From the NCBI GenBank assembly GCA_937927675.1, contig CALBSG010000161.1:25416-89415 (forward strand): a stretch of DNA of 64,000 nt, read 5' to 3'. Below, piece by piece: positions 8,169-17,300 of the stretch (its first letter is position 1; every line of letters starts with the position of its first letter). The notes under the pieces were generated by a model. The model was not told the origin of the DNA and did no database searches. It was given only the letters and a program-made list of their open reading frames with translations. Both the position numbers and the translations under genes were made by a program. The DNA is from an uncultured Paracoccaceae bacterium. Its GTDB lineage: Bacteria; Pseudomonadota; Alphaproteobacteria; Rhodobacterales; Rhodobacteraceae.

Positions 8169-9017
8169 ATGGAATGGCGTGGACAAAAACAAAGCCGAAA
8201 TATCGAAGACCGTCGCGGCCAGCGCCGGGCGGGCGGGGGAACGGCGGTGGGCGGCGTTGGTCTTTTGGCCATCCTTGCCATCGGCTACTTCTTTGGCATT
8301 GATGTCACCCCGCTGTTGACCGACCCCGGCGCGGGTGCCCCGCAAGGCCGTGCCGAATTGACCGAAGAAGACCGCGTGGCGGGCGAATTTGTCGCGGTGT
8401 CGCTGGGCTATACCGAGGACATCTGGGCCAAGGAATTCAAGGAACAACTGAACCGCCGCTACAATCCGGTGACGCTGGTGCTGTTCAAGGGGGCGACTGG
8501 CTCTCCTTGTGGGTCGGCGTCGGGGGCGACGGGGCCGTTCTATTGCCCGGGCGACAAGAAGGTGTACCTCGACACCGATTTCTTCACGACGATGAAAGAT
8601 CAGCTCGGCGCGGGCGGTGATTTTGCCATGGCCTATGTGGTGGCGCATGAGGTGGCCCATCATGTGCAAGACGAATTGGGGATTCTGGGGCAGGCCAATC
8701 AGCTGCGCGGTCAGGTCAGTCAGACCGAAAGCAACCAGATTTCGGTGATGATCGAATTGCAGGCCGATTGCCTGTCGGGGGTCTGGGCGCGCGGCGTGCA
8801 TGAAGAGTTCGGCGCGGTCGAGAAGGGCGATTTCGAAGAAGCGCTGAATGCGGCCCGCCAGATTGGTGATGATACGCTGCAACGCAACGCAGGCCAGCGC
8901 CCGATGCCGCATACCTTCACCCATGGCACCTCGGAACAGCGGGCGCGCTGGTTCTATACCGGCCTCGAAACCGGCGATCTCAACGCCTGCAATACTTTTG
9001 AGGCAGAACGTCTTTAA
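8169..9017 (+). CDS. neutral zinc metallopeptidase (YpfJ/KPN_02809 family)
   Basis: Membrane-anchored peptidase. The 282-residue protein has a charged N-terminus, one membrane segment (about residues 24-45, GGVGLLAILAIGYFFGI) and an outward domain with the zinc motif HEVAHHVQ near residue 162 and a downstream ELQADCLSGVWA, the third-ligand region. FYCPGDKKVYLDTDF and the C-terminal GTSEQRARWFYTGLETGD are typical of the family. A GTG codon three bases earlier is possible, but the ATG at 8169 is preferred. Divergent from the YqaA-like gene. Substrate unknown. Confidence 0.9.
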   Translation: MEWRGQKQSRNIEDRRGQRRAGGGTAVGGVGLLAILAIGYFFGIDVTPLLTDPGAGAPQGRAELTEEDRVAGEFVAVSLGYTEDIWAKEFKEQLNRRYNPVTLVLFKGATGSPCGSASGATGPFYCPGDKKVYLDTDFFTTMKDQLGAGGDFAMAYVVAHEVAHHVQDELGILGQANQLRGQVSQTESNQISVMIELQADCLSGVWARGVHEEFGAVEKGDFEEALNAARQIGDDTLQRNAGQRPMPHTFTHGTSEQRARWFYTGLETGDLNACNTFEAERL

Positions 9018-9071
9018 CCGGCTTTCCCCCCGTTGACGCCGCCTTCGCGGCCGGATAAACGGACGGCGCTG

Positions 9072-9155
9072 GCCCGAGTGGCGGAATGGTAGACGCAGAG
9101 GTTTCAAAAACCTCCGACGCAAGTCGTGCGAGTTCGAGTCTCGCCTCGGGCACCA
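9072..9155 (+). tRNA. tRNA-Leu (anticodon CAA)
   Basis: Acceptor arms GCCCGAG/CTCGGGC pair perfectly, the anticodon stem AGGTT..AACCT encloses TTCAAAA with anticodon CAA, the long variable arm typical of class II tRNAs is present, the T arm reads GAGTTCGAGTCTC, and an encoded ACCA follows at 9152-9155. Reads leucine UUG. Confidence 0.95.
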
Positions 9156-9918
9156 GCTTTCAAATCCTCTGTAAAACATTTCGCCATCTTCGCCGCACTG
9201 GGCGGGGGATCGCGCCGTTGTGATTCGGCGCTTTGCGGCCATGACAAATCCGTATCTGGCAAAGATTCCGGGCCATTGGCCGGATTGGCGCGAAGGTTGA
9301 AACAGCTTCGCAGCAAGTTTGTTTAAAATCTGGCGGGACGAAGGCAGCGGTCAACGATGGGCCTATCGTTTCGCAGGCGGAAACAATGCGCCGCAGGTCG
9401 GTTCGGTGCTTTTGGAAAGCTGCTTTTATCAAAAGGATTTACCGGAAAATCCGCGACCCGAAGATTGCGGAAACCGAAACAAAAGACCGGCCGTCCAGCG
9501 GGTATCTTTGCCATGATTTCGACAAGCTTGGGTGCGGTATCAAGAAGTTACGCCACATTCTTGTCTTTTTTGCTTCACCTGCGGACCGGGCAAGGCTATT
9601 CAACAGGAGTTCTTTTCGAAGACGTGTTTGGCCGTGGGGGCGGCTGTTGGTTGGTTGGCGTCGCAAGACGTCTTGGGTTGTGAAGGAATAAGCTGCCATT
9701 TCATCGGGTCACTGCGGGCCGGATGCGACATCTCAAATTTTATTGGGCATGAACGGGAATTTCCCCGAACGGTAGGCTTTTATCTCATCCCTCCGGCGAC
9801 AGCAGGCATCTGGGCGCAACACCCGAGGTTCGGGTTGGCGTCTGTCCCTGCATCCATCCGGAGCAGGGTCCATGGTCGGGGGTCGCACCAGCGGTCCTGT
9901 GCTAGCGAGGATGAGATT
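9156..9918. other. 763-base non-coding leader between tRNA-Leu and the first RTX gene
   Basis: No frame here has plausible protein composition or a good start. Part of the stretch (about 9440-9700) is visibly less GC-rich than its surroundings. Inverted repeats seen are a CCGG(G)CCA/TTGGCCGG dyad at 9268-9283 and ACCCGA/TCGGGT at 9821-9835, about 84 bases ahead of the RTX start. No duplicate of the tRNA 3' end, integrase remnant or clear promoter was found. Confidence 0.5.
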
Positions 9919-12900
9919 ATGCCGGTTTTTGCGCTTTATAATTTTGACGACGCCGACACCACCGCGCATGACAGCGCCTTGGGCAATGGCGCGCAGGACG
10001 GGCTATACGTCAACGGCGCTGCGGCCTCGGGTGGGCAGGTGGTGCTGGATGGCGACAATGATCTGGTCAAGATCTACCCCAACCCGGCCTTCCAGATGGA
10101 TCGCGGCACGCTGGATATAAGCTTTGCCCTTGGTGCAGACCCGCTGACCGACACGCAAACCGTGTTGTCGCGTGACAGCACTGGCACCACAGACGGCGGC
10201 TATCGGATTGAAATTCTTGCTGATGGCGCGGTTGTTATCAGCCATGAAACCGCGAGCGGCGTTGAAACCTTTGGTACAGCCGCAGGCTTTGCGCATCCCG
10301 GCGACACCATTGATCTGAGCTATTCCTGGGATCAGGGCGGGACGGGCGGCCAATTGGTGATCGCCAACGCCACCACGGGCGCGGCCTTTGCCGAGCCTGT
10401 GCCGAACACGCTGACCATGGATATGTCTGGTCAGGGGCTGAACCAGCCTTGGATCATCGGCGCCGATCAAAGCAGCTCGGACCCGAATGCTCTGAACAAC
10501 ATTGACCAACATTTCCAAGGCATGGTCACCACGTTCCAGCTTTCGGACACCGTGGACAACCTGCCCGAACGCGACGGGATCGTACGTGGCTCGACCGGCG
10601 ATGACGTGATCGACTACACCTATGTCGATCCAAGTGATGGCGACCGCGTCGATGCCAATGATGCGATCATTCCAGGCGACGGGCCGAACGACGACCGCGT
10701 CGAGGCAGGGGGCGGCAATGACAGCGCCCTTGGCGGCAACGGCAATGACACGGTGAATGGCGATGCGGGCAATGACACGCTTCTGGGCGATGGTCCGGGC
10801 GTTGCCGACAGCTATGACCGTGCTTACCCCGGCGATTACACCGCCGATGTGAACCCCGACAACAACCGCGACCTGCTGACCGGCGGTGCTGGCGTCGACA
10901 TGCTTTACGGTGGCGACGATGCCGACACCCTTTACGGCGGTGGCAGCAATGACGCTGTCATGGGCGGTATTGATGACGACCTGATCTATGGCGGTGCTGC
11001 CCCGGGCGAAGTGAACAGCTTTGACGCAGGCGACAGCCTGGTCGGCGGCCAGGGTCGCGACACGATTTTCGGCGGCATCGGCAATGACCTGATCACCGGC
11101 GACGACAGTGCCGCTGGCACCCACAATGCGCCCGACGACGGCAGCGATCTGGATACCGAAAACAACCGCGACCTGTTGTCGGGCGGTGAGGGTGATGACC
11201 TGATCCGGGGCGGCGATGATGATGACACGCTGAACGGCGATGCGGGCAATGACGACCTGCGCGGTGGTCTGGACGATGATCTGGTCCAGGGCGGTGCGGG
11301 CAATGACCTCTTGATGGGTGAAGAAGGCAACGACGTGCTGAACGGCGATGCCGGCAATGACCAGCTCGTCGGCGGCACCGGCGATGACACGATGACGGGC
11401 GGCGGCGACCGGGACAGCTTTACCGGCGTCAATGCGGGCGACCGGGTGGATGGGTCGGAAACCGGCGACGACAATGACACGCTGGACCTGCGGGGCCTTG
11501 GCCCGCTGAGCGTGGCCTATGATCCGACCAATGCCGAAAACGGCACGGTGACCTTCCTTGACGGTGCGGGCAATCCGACCGGCACGCTGTCTTTCGTCAA
11601 TATCGAAAACGTGCTGACCGATCCGAACCCCGGCCCGGATGCCAATCCCGATACCGCTGTGACCGATGAAGATGTGCCGGTCACCATTCCGGTTCTGGCC
11701 AATGACACCGACGGCAATGGCCAGCCCTTGACCGTGACCACCGCCACCGCGCCAAATGGCAGTGTGACGATCAATCCAAACGGCACCGTGACCTATACGC
11801 CGAACGGTGACTTCAACGGCACTGACACCATCACCTATTCGGTCCGTGATCCTGACGGCAACACCGCGACCTCGACCGTGACGGTTACGGTGAACCCGGT
11901 CAACGACGCGCCCGAGGCGATCGATGATGCCTCGACCACGCCGTTCAACACGCCGATCACCTTTGCCGTCATGGGCAACGATCGCGATGTCGATGGCGAC
12001 ACCCTGCGTCTTCAGGGCCTGCCGACCAGCCCGAACGGCACTGTGACGGCGAATTCCAATGGCACGCTGACCTTTACCCCCAATCCCGGCTTCACCGGGG
12101 CGGCGATGGTGACCTATACCATCGTGGACGAGGAAGGTCTGACCGATACCGCCGTCTGGACCATCACGGTCGAGGCCGCCGACCGCGACGGTATCGTGCG
12201 GGGAACCGAGGGGGCCGATGTGATCGACACCTCTTACGTCGATCCCCTTGATGCCGATCGGGTGGACGCCGGTGACGCGATCCTGCCCGGCGATGCCCCG
12301 AACGACGACCGCATTCTGGCGGGCGCTGGCAATGATACCGTGCTGGCGGGTCTTGGCGATGACTCGGTCGAGGGGGGGGCGGGCGATGATTCCGTGGCCA
12401 CCGGTTCGGGCGATGACACGATCTATGGTCAGGACGGCAATGACACGCTCTTGGGTCAAGGCGGCGATGACGTGGTGATCGGTGGCAATGGTAATGATGT
12501 GGTGCGTGGTGGGGCAGGCGATGATCTGATCGACACCCGTGGTGATGCAACGCCCTTGCCCGATCAGGATTATCCGGGCCTTTACGGGGCGGATGACAAT
12601 CCCAACGACGACCGCGACAATGTGCTGGGTGGCACCGGCAATGACACAATCCTGACCGGCGATGACGCGGACACCATCGGCGGTGGCTACGGCAATGATG
12701 TGATCGACGCCGGCTTTGACGACGACCTCATTGACGGCAATCAGGGCAATGACACCATCACCGGTGCAGAGGGCAATGACACCATCGACGCGGGTCAAGG
12801 CGATGACTTGGTCTATGGCGGCTATGGTCCCGGCATCCCCGATGTGGTGAATATTCCCGACGCCACCGATCTGCGCCCCGCCAATGGCCGCGACAGCATC

Positions 12901-13947
12901 GTGGGCGGTATGGGCAATGACACGCTGTATGGGATGGATGACGACGACACCCTCGCGGGCGGTGTGGACAATGACCTGATCTATGGCGGGATCGACGATG
13001 ACTCGATCGGCGGCGAGATGGGCAATGACCGGCTGTTTGGGGACGATGGCAACGACACCGTCAATGGCGGGCAGGGCAATGACACGCTGACCGGGGGCGC
13101 GGGGCTTGATCTGCTGTCGGGCGATGCTGACCGCGACGATTTCCTGATCGGCTCACAGCTGCAGGGGGCCGGTGACACGGTCTACGGTGGCGCGGGGGGC
13201 GATGACTTTGACCGGCTGATCCTGACCGGCGCTGCCCCCTATCGTTTGGCCGGTGTGGTCGAAGACAGCGATGGCAATGGCATCGACGGTCGGGTGGAGT
13301 TTCTGGATGCCGATGGCAATGTCACCGGCAGCCTGAGCTTCACCAACATCGAAGAAATCGTGCCCTGCTTCACCCCCGGCACCCTGATCGCGACGCCGAA
13401 GGGGGAGGTTCCGGTGGAAAGCCTGAAGGCAGGCGACCGGGTCATCACCCGAGACAATGGTATTCAGGAAATCCGTTGGACCGGGCAAAAGGCGCTGGGC
13501 TGGAAAGAGTTGGCCGCCAACCCGCATCTGAAGCCGGTGCTGATCCGTCAGGGCAGCCTTGGCAATGGTCTGCCCGAGCGCGACATGATGGTGTCACCGA
13601 ACCACCGCATGCTGGTCGCCAATGACCGCACGGCGCTGTATTTCGATGAACATGAGGTGCTGGTTTCGGCCAAGCATCTGGTGGCAGGCTTGGGTATTCA
13701 GGCGATCGACAGCATCGGCACGACCTATATCCACTTCATGTTTGACCGCCACGAGGTTGTCTTGGGCAACGGGGCTTGGACCGAAAGCTTCCAGCCCGGC
13801 GACATGACACTGAAGGGGATGGGCAACGCCCAACGCGCCGAGATTTTCGAGCTGTTCCCAGAATTGAAGACCGACGCGGGCCTGAATGACTATCAGGCCG
13901 CCCGCCGCACCCTGAAGAAGCACGAAGCGCGTCTTTTGGTCAAATAA
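9919..13947 (+). CDS. giant RTX calcium-binding protein with LamG-like N-terminus and C-terminal Hint domain (RTX-Hint 1)
   Basis: Predicted secreted or surface protein, 1342 residues. Order: LamG/concanavalin-like domain (about 1-215; FALYNFDD, QMDRGTLDISF); first RTX block of GGxGxDxLxG nonapeptides (about 218-505); two cadherin/Big_9-like beta domains (about 574-755; PVLANDTDGNGQPLTV, TFTPNPGF); second RTX block (about 755-1080); Hint domain from Cys1150 (CFTPGTLIATP; SPNHRML; YIHFMFDRHE) to the end. No N-terminal signal peptide, which fits type I secretion, but no ABC exporter is nearby. ATG at 9919 follows AGGATGAG; the upstream open frame is not protein-like. First of three tandem paralogues; an intrinsic terminator follows at 13996. 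Hint activity is inferred from motif identity, not shown. Confidence 0.9.
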   Translation: MPVFALYNFDDADTTAHDSALGNGAQDGLYVNGAAASGGQVVLDGDNDLVKIYPNPAFQMDRGTLDISFALGADPLTDTQTVLSRDSTGTTDGGYRIEILADGAVVISHETASGVETFGTAAGFAHPGDTIDLSYSWDQGGTGGQLVIANATTGAAFAEPVPNTLTMDMSGQGLNQPWIIGADQSSSDPNALNNIDQHFQGMVTTFQLSDTVDNLPERDGIVRGSTGDDVIDYTYVDPSDGDRVDANDAIIPGDGPNDDRVEAGGGNDSALGGNGNDTVNGDAGNDTLLGDGPGVADSYDRAYPGDYTADVNPDNNRDLLTGGAGVDMLYGGDDADTLYGGGSNDAVMGGIDDDLIYGGAAPGEVNSFDAGDSLVGGQGRDTIFGGIGNDLITGDDSAAGTHNAPDDGSDLDTENNRDLLSGGEGDDLIRGGDDDDTLNGDAGNDDLRGGLDDDLVQGGAGNDLLMGEEGNDVLNGDAGNDQLVGGTGDDTMTGGGDRDSFTGVNAGDRVDGSETGDDNDTLDLRGLGPLSVAYDPTNAENGTVTFLDGAGNPTGTLSFVNIENVLTDPNPGPDANPDTAVTDEDVPVTIPVLANDTDGNGQPLTVTTATAPNGSVTINPNGTVTYTPNGDFNGTDTITYSVRDPDGNTATSTVTVTVNPVNDAPEAIDDASTTPFNTPITFAVMGNDRDVDGDTLRLQGLPTSPNGTVTANSNGTLTFTPNPGFTGAAMVTYTIVDEEGLTDTAVWTITVEAADRDGIVRGTEGADVIDTSYVDPLDADRVDAGDAILPGDAPNDDRILAGAGNDTVLAGLGDDSVEGGAGDDSVATGSGDDTIYGQDGNDTLLGQGGDDVVIGGNGNDVVRGGAGDDLIDTRGDATPLPDQDYPGLYGADDNPNDDRDNVLGGTGNDTILTGDDADTIGGGYGNDVIDAGFDDDLIDGNQGNDTITGAEGNDTIDAGQGDDLVYGGYGPGIPDVVNIPDATDLRPANGRDSIVGGMGNDTLYGMDDDDTLAGGVDNDLIYGGIDDDSIGGEMGNDRLFGDDGNDTVNGGQGNDTLTGGAGLDLLSGDADRDDFLIGSQLQGAGDTVYGGAGGDDFDRLILTGAAPYRLAGVVEDSDGNGIDGRVEFLDADGNVTGSLSFTNIEEIVPCFTPGTLIATPKGEVPVESLKAGDRVITRDNGIQEIRWTGQKALGWKELAANPHLKPVLIRQGSLGNGLPERDMMVSPNHRMLVANDRTALYFDEHEVLVSAKHLVAGLGIQAIDSIGTTYIHFMFDRHEVVLGNGAWTESFQPGDMTLKGMGNAQRAEIFELFPELKTDAGLNDYQAARRTLKKHEARLLVK

Positions 13948-13995
13948 CCGGTTATGCAGCGCGGCCGGAGCCGCATCTTGCCTCCGGTTGCACGG

Positions 13996-14023
13996 AAAAG
14001 GGGCCCCGCAAGGGCCCCTTTTT
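13996..14023 (+). terminator. intrinsic terminator after RTX-Hint 1
   Basis: AAAAGGGGCCC - CGCAA - GGGCCCCTTTTT forms a strong stem with a terminal T-run 49 bases after the RTX-Hint 1 stop. The A-run on the left arm makes it terminator-like in either direction. It indicates that the second RTX gene has its own promoter. Confidence 0.85.
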
Positions 14024-14315
14024 CATGCCTGCCCAGAGCTTGCCGCAATTTGCCTTTTTCTTAACAAATCCGCTTCAATCTTAACCCAAAGTTCCCATCC
14101 AGAATTGCATCAAAGCCAATGCTCTTTCCCGTCGGGAAGGGGGCAGTTTGGTCTGTTCGAATGACACGCAGGTGACCACCGAGGTGCCAGTTCCGTTTCT
14201 GAAGACCTGCGCCGATCAGGTCTTGCCGCGCTTGCGGTTCGTAGAGCGGATCTGCCGAGGTGGTGGTCTTAGGGGTGGCCATTTGGCCGCGATAAAGGGT
14301 TAAGGGGTAAGGTTC
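14024..14315. promoter_or_regulatory. leader of RTX-Hint 2, with paired TTAAC sites
   Basis: The 368-base gap after RTX-Hint 1 holds the terminator and then this leader. Two TTAAC words lie exactly 20 bases apart (14061 and 14081), and GACCTG/CAGGTC forms a small dyad (14204-14222). TTAAC resembles a CtrA half-site, but the classical TTAA-N7-TTAA spacing is absent. A 73-codon minus-strand frame across the region has no convincing start or composition. GGTTAAGGGGTAAGG just before the ATG is the ribosome binding site. Confidence 0.3.
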
Positions 14316-17300
14316 ATGGCGATTGCGAACGAGCTGACAATCAACACCACGGCCAGCGCACTGGACATGGCGCAGGCCATTTTTGGCTCTGGAATCACTG
14401 TCGTTTCAGCAGATTACAGCGGTGACACGTCGGCCTCTGGCATCTATTCCGGTGCTCTGTCGACGATCCCGGGCGTCGTCTCTGCAGACAGCGGCGTGAT
14501 CTTGTCGACCGGCAATGTCGCAACCTTTACCAATTCCTCGGGCACCACCGACACCAATATGGCGTCAGGCACCGGCGTTGATCTGGCGGGCGGTGTCGAT
14601 GGCGATGCGCAACTGAACGCGGTTTCAGGTCAGGCGACGTTTGACGGCACGATTCTGACCGCAGACTTCATCCCGACCGGCGACATGCTGACGATGCAAT
14701 TCGTGTTTTCGTCGGAAGAATACCCCGAATATGTGAACGGCGGGGTGAACGACAGCTTTGGGGTTTGGGTCAACGGCCAGTTTGTCGAAGCCACCATATC
14801 GATTGCTGGCAATATCTCGATCGACTCGGTCAACCAAAGCAGCAACCAGAACCTGTATCGCGACAATACCGCCGATCAGTTCAATACCGAAATGGACGGC
14901 TTCACCTATGTCTTGTCCTTCAAGGCGCCGGTGACAGCAGGGGAGGTGAACACCATCAAGATCGGCATCGCTGATGGCGGCGATGCGATTTACGATTCTA
15001 ACCTTCTGATCATGGGCGACAGCATCCAGACCTATGCGTTGGCGATGGATGACACGGTGCAGTTGACGGCGAATTCCAGCCGCACCTTCGACATTCTGGC
15101 CAATGACCGTGATCTGACGAATGGCGGGCTGACGATCACCCAGATCAACGGCACCGATGTGGTTGCGGGCCAGACGGTGACGCTTGGCACGGGCGAACAG
15201 GTGCGGCTGAACGCCGACGGCACGGTGACGGTGTTCTCCGATGGCGATATCGGCACCAATACGCTGAGCTATTCCATCACCGACAGCGCCGGGAATACCG
15301 ATGTCGGCTATCTCTTTGTCAAAACCGTTGCCGCCGCCGGGCCAGACGGCATTGTCGAGGGAACGGCCGGGGCCGACCTTATTGACGGCACCTATCTGGG
15401 CGATCCCGATGGCGACCGGGTTGATGCCAATGACGGGCAGGGCGTCTCAGGCACCGTTGGCGATGCTGATTACATCATGGCGGGGGCGGGCAATGACACC
15501 GTCACCGCGGGGGCCGGCAATGACATCATCTATGGTGGCACCGGCGATGACAGCGTTTCCGGTGGCACGGGGGATGATTGGGGCGCGCTGGGCGCAGGCA
15601 ATGACCGCTTCACCGACGATGGCACCGGCAATGATACGGTTTACGGCGAGGCGGGCGATGATCTGCTGATCGGCGGCGATGGGGCAGACCAGCTGTATGG
15701 CGGTATCCACAACGATACCCTGTCGGGCGGCGCGGGCAGCGACACGCTAGAGGGCGGCGACGGATCTGACAGTTTTCTCATTAGCGATGACGATCAGGCC
15801 GACAGCATCCTTGGCGGAGAGGTGCGCGGCGATCAGGATCTGCTGTCCTTTGGCAATAGCGTCACCAACAATGGCGTCACCATCACCGCCACGGGAAATG
15901 AGGCGGGAACCTATGCCTATCAAGGCAGCGCTTCTGGCTCCTCGGGCAGCTATGCGCAGATCGAGGTGATTTCCGGCACCAGTCAGGAGGATGTCATCAA
16001 CCTTGCCGCCTCGGGCAGCGATGACACGATCTGGGGTCAGGCGGGCAATGATCTGGTCTATGCGGGGGCGGGCAATGACCTGATCGATCTTGGCGCTGGC
16101 GATGACACGCTGGGCGACTGGACGTCGGATGCGGGCGACGACACCATTCTGGGCGGGCTTGGCAATGATCAAGTGATTGCAGGCTCTGGCCAGGACTCGG
16201 TCTTGGGCGGTGATGGCAACGATATGCTGTTCGGCTCGTCGGGCAATGACACGCTGATGGGCGAGGCGGGCAATGACCGGCTTTACGGCGGCCCTGGCAA
16301 TGACATTGCCTATGGCGGCGCGGGCAATGACACCTTGCAGGTGGTGGACAGCGATCAGGGCGAGACACTGTTCGGTGGGTCCGACACGGACCATGTGCAG
16401 TTTTCAAGCTATTCCTCGACGGCGGGGGTCAATGTCACCTTCACAGGTGCAGGTGCGGGCAATTTCGCCTATGTGGCCACGCCGGGCGCGGGCAGCTTTG
16501 CCGAGATCGAAAGCTTTGGCCTGACCGAATACAACGATACGTTCAACGCCACAGCCTCGACCACGGCGGTGACCATCGGTGCGGGCGGAGGCAATGACGC
16601 GATCCGGGGCGGATCGGCGGCGGATCGCCTCTGGGGCGATGCCGATGCCGATACGATCTATGGCGGTGCGGGCGATACCGTGGTGGGTGGCGAAGGGGTC
16701 ACCACCGGCACCGACAATGACGTTCTGGTGCTGAACCGGGCCGATGTGCAGTCCATCGCCTATGGCGGCGGCAACAACGAGGCGGGGACGGTCACCTTTG
16801 TTGGCGGTGGCACGCTGAGCTTCAGCGAGATCGAACAGATCATCTATGCCGGGCCGGTTGACGGGCTTGCCTCGGGTGAGGTGATGGGGCCGGATTATAC
16901 CGATCTGAACGGCGATCAGATCGATGGCACCGACGGCATCAATGACACCATTTTTGGCAATGCCGGGAACGATACGATCAATGCGGGCGCGGGCGCCGAT
17001 CTGGCTTATGGCGGCGATGGCGACGACCGGCTGGACGGCGGGCCGGATGCGGCGAGCGACACGGTTTACGGGGGCGCTGGCAATGATAGCATCACCGGGT
17101 TCGGCGGCGATGATACGTTGCAGGGCGATGCCGGGGCCGACACGATCGGGGGCGGCACGGGCAATGACGCGATCTATGGCGGGGATGACAATGACCTGTT
17201 GCAGGGGGAGGGCGGCAATGACGTCTTCTCGGCAGGGGCAGGGAATGACGTCAGCTATGGTGGTGATGGCAATGACGTCCTGTGGGGCAATGCCGGGGCC

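Noticed and set aside
9130..9155. tRNA-Leu 3' end as a phage or island attachment site
   Set aside because: No second copy of the tRNA 3' sequence and no integrase gene were found in the window; kept only as a weak context remark.
9532..9918. Upstream extension of RTX-Hint 1 (in-frame from 9532)
   Set aside because: The extra 129 residues are Cys/Arg-rich with no domain and no ribosome binding site; ATG 9919 has AGGATGAG and gives a natural N-terminus.
10003..12798. Very long minus-strand open frame antisense to RTX-Hint 1
   Set aside because: It is a by-product of the Gly-Asn-Asp repeat codons read backwards; its translation is a monotonous Val/Ile/Ala/Arg sequence with no domain. The same holds for the minus-strand frames at 15747-16394, 16404-17327 and 19316-21736.
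14061..14282. 73-codon minus-strand frame between RTX genes 1 and 2
   Set aside because: No good ribosome binding site, no recognisable domain, and it overlaps the likely promoter region of RTX-Hint 2.
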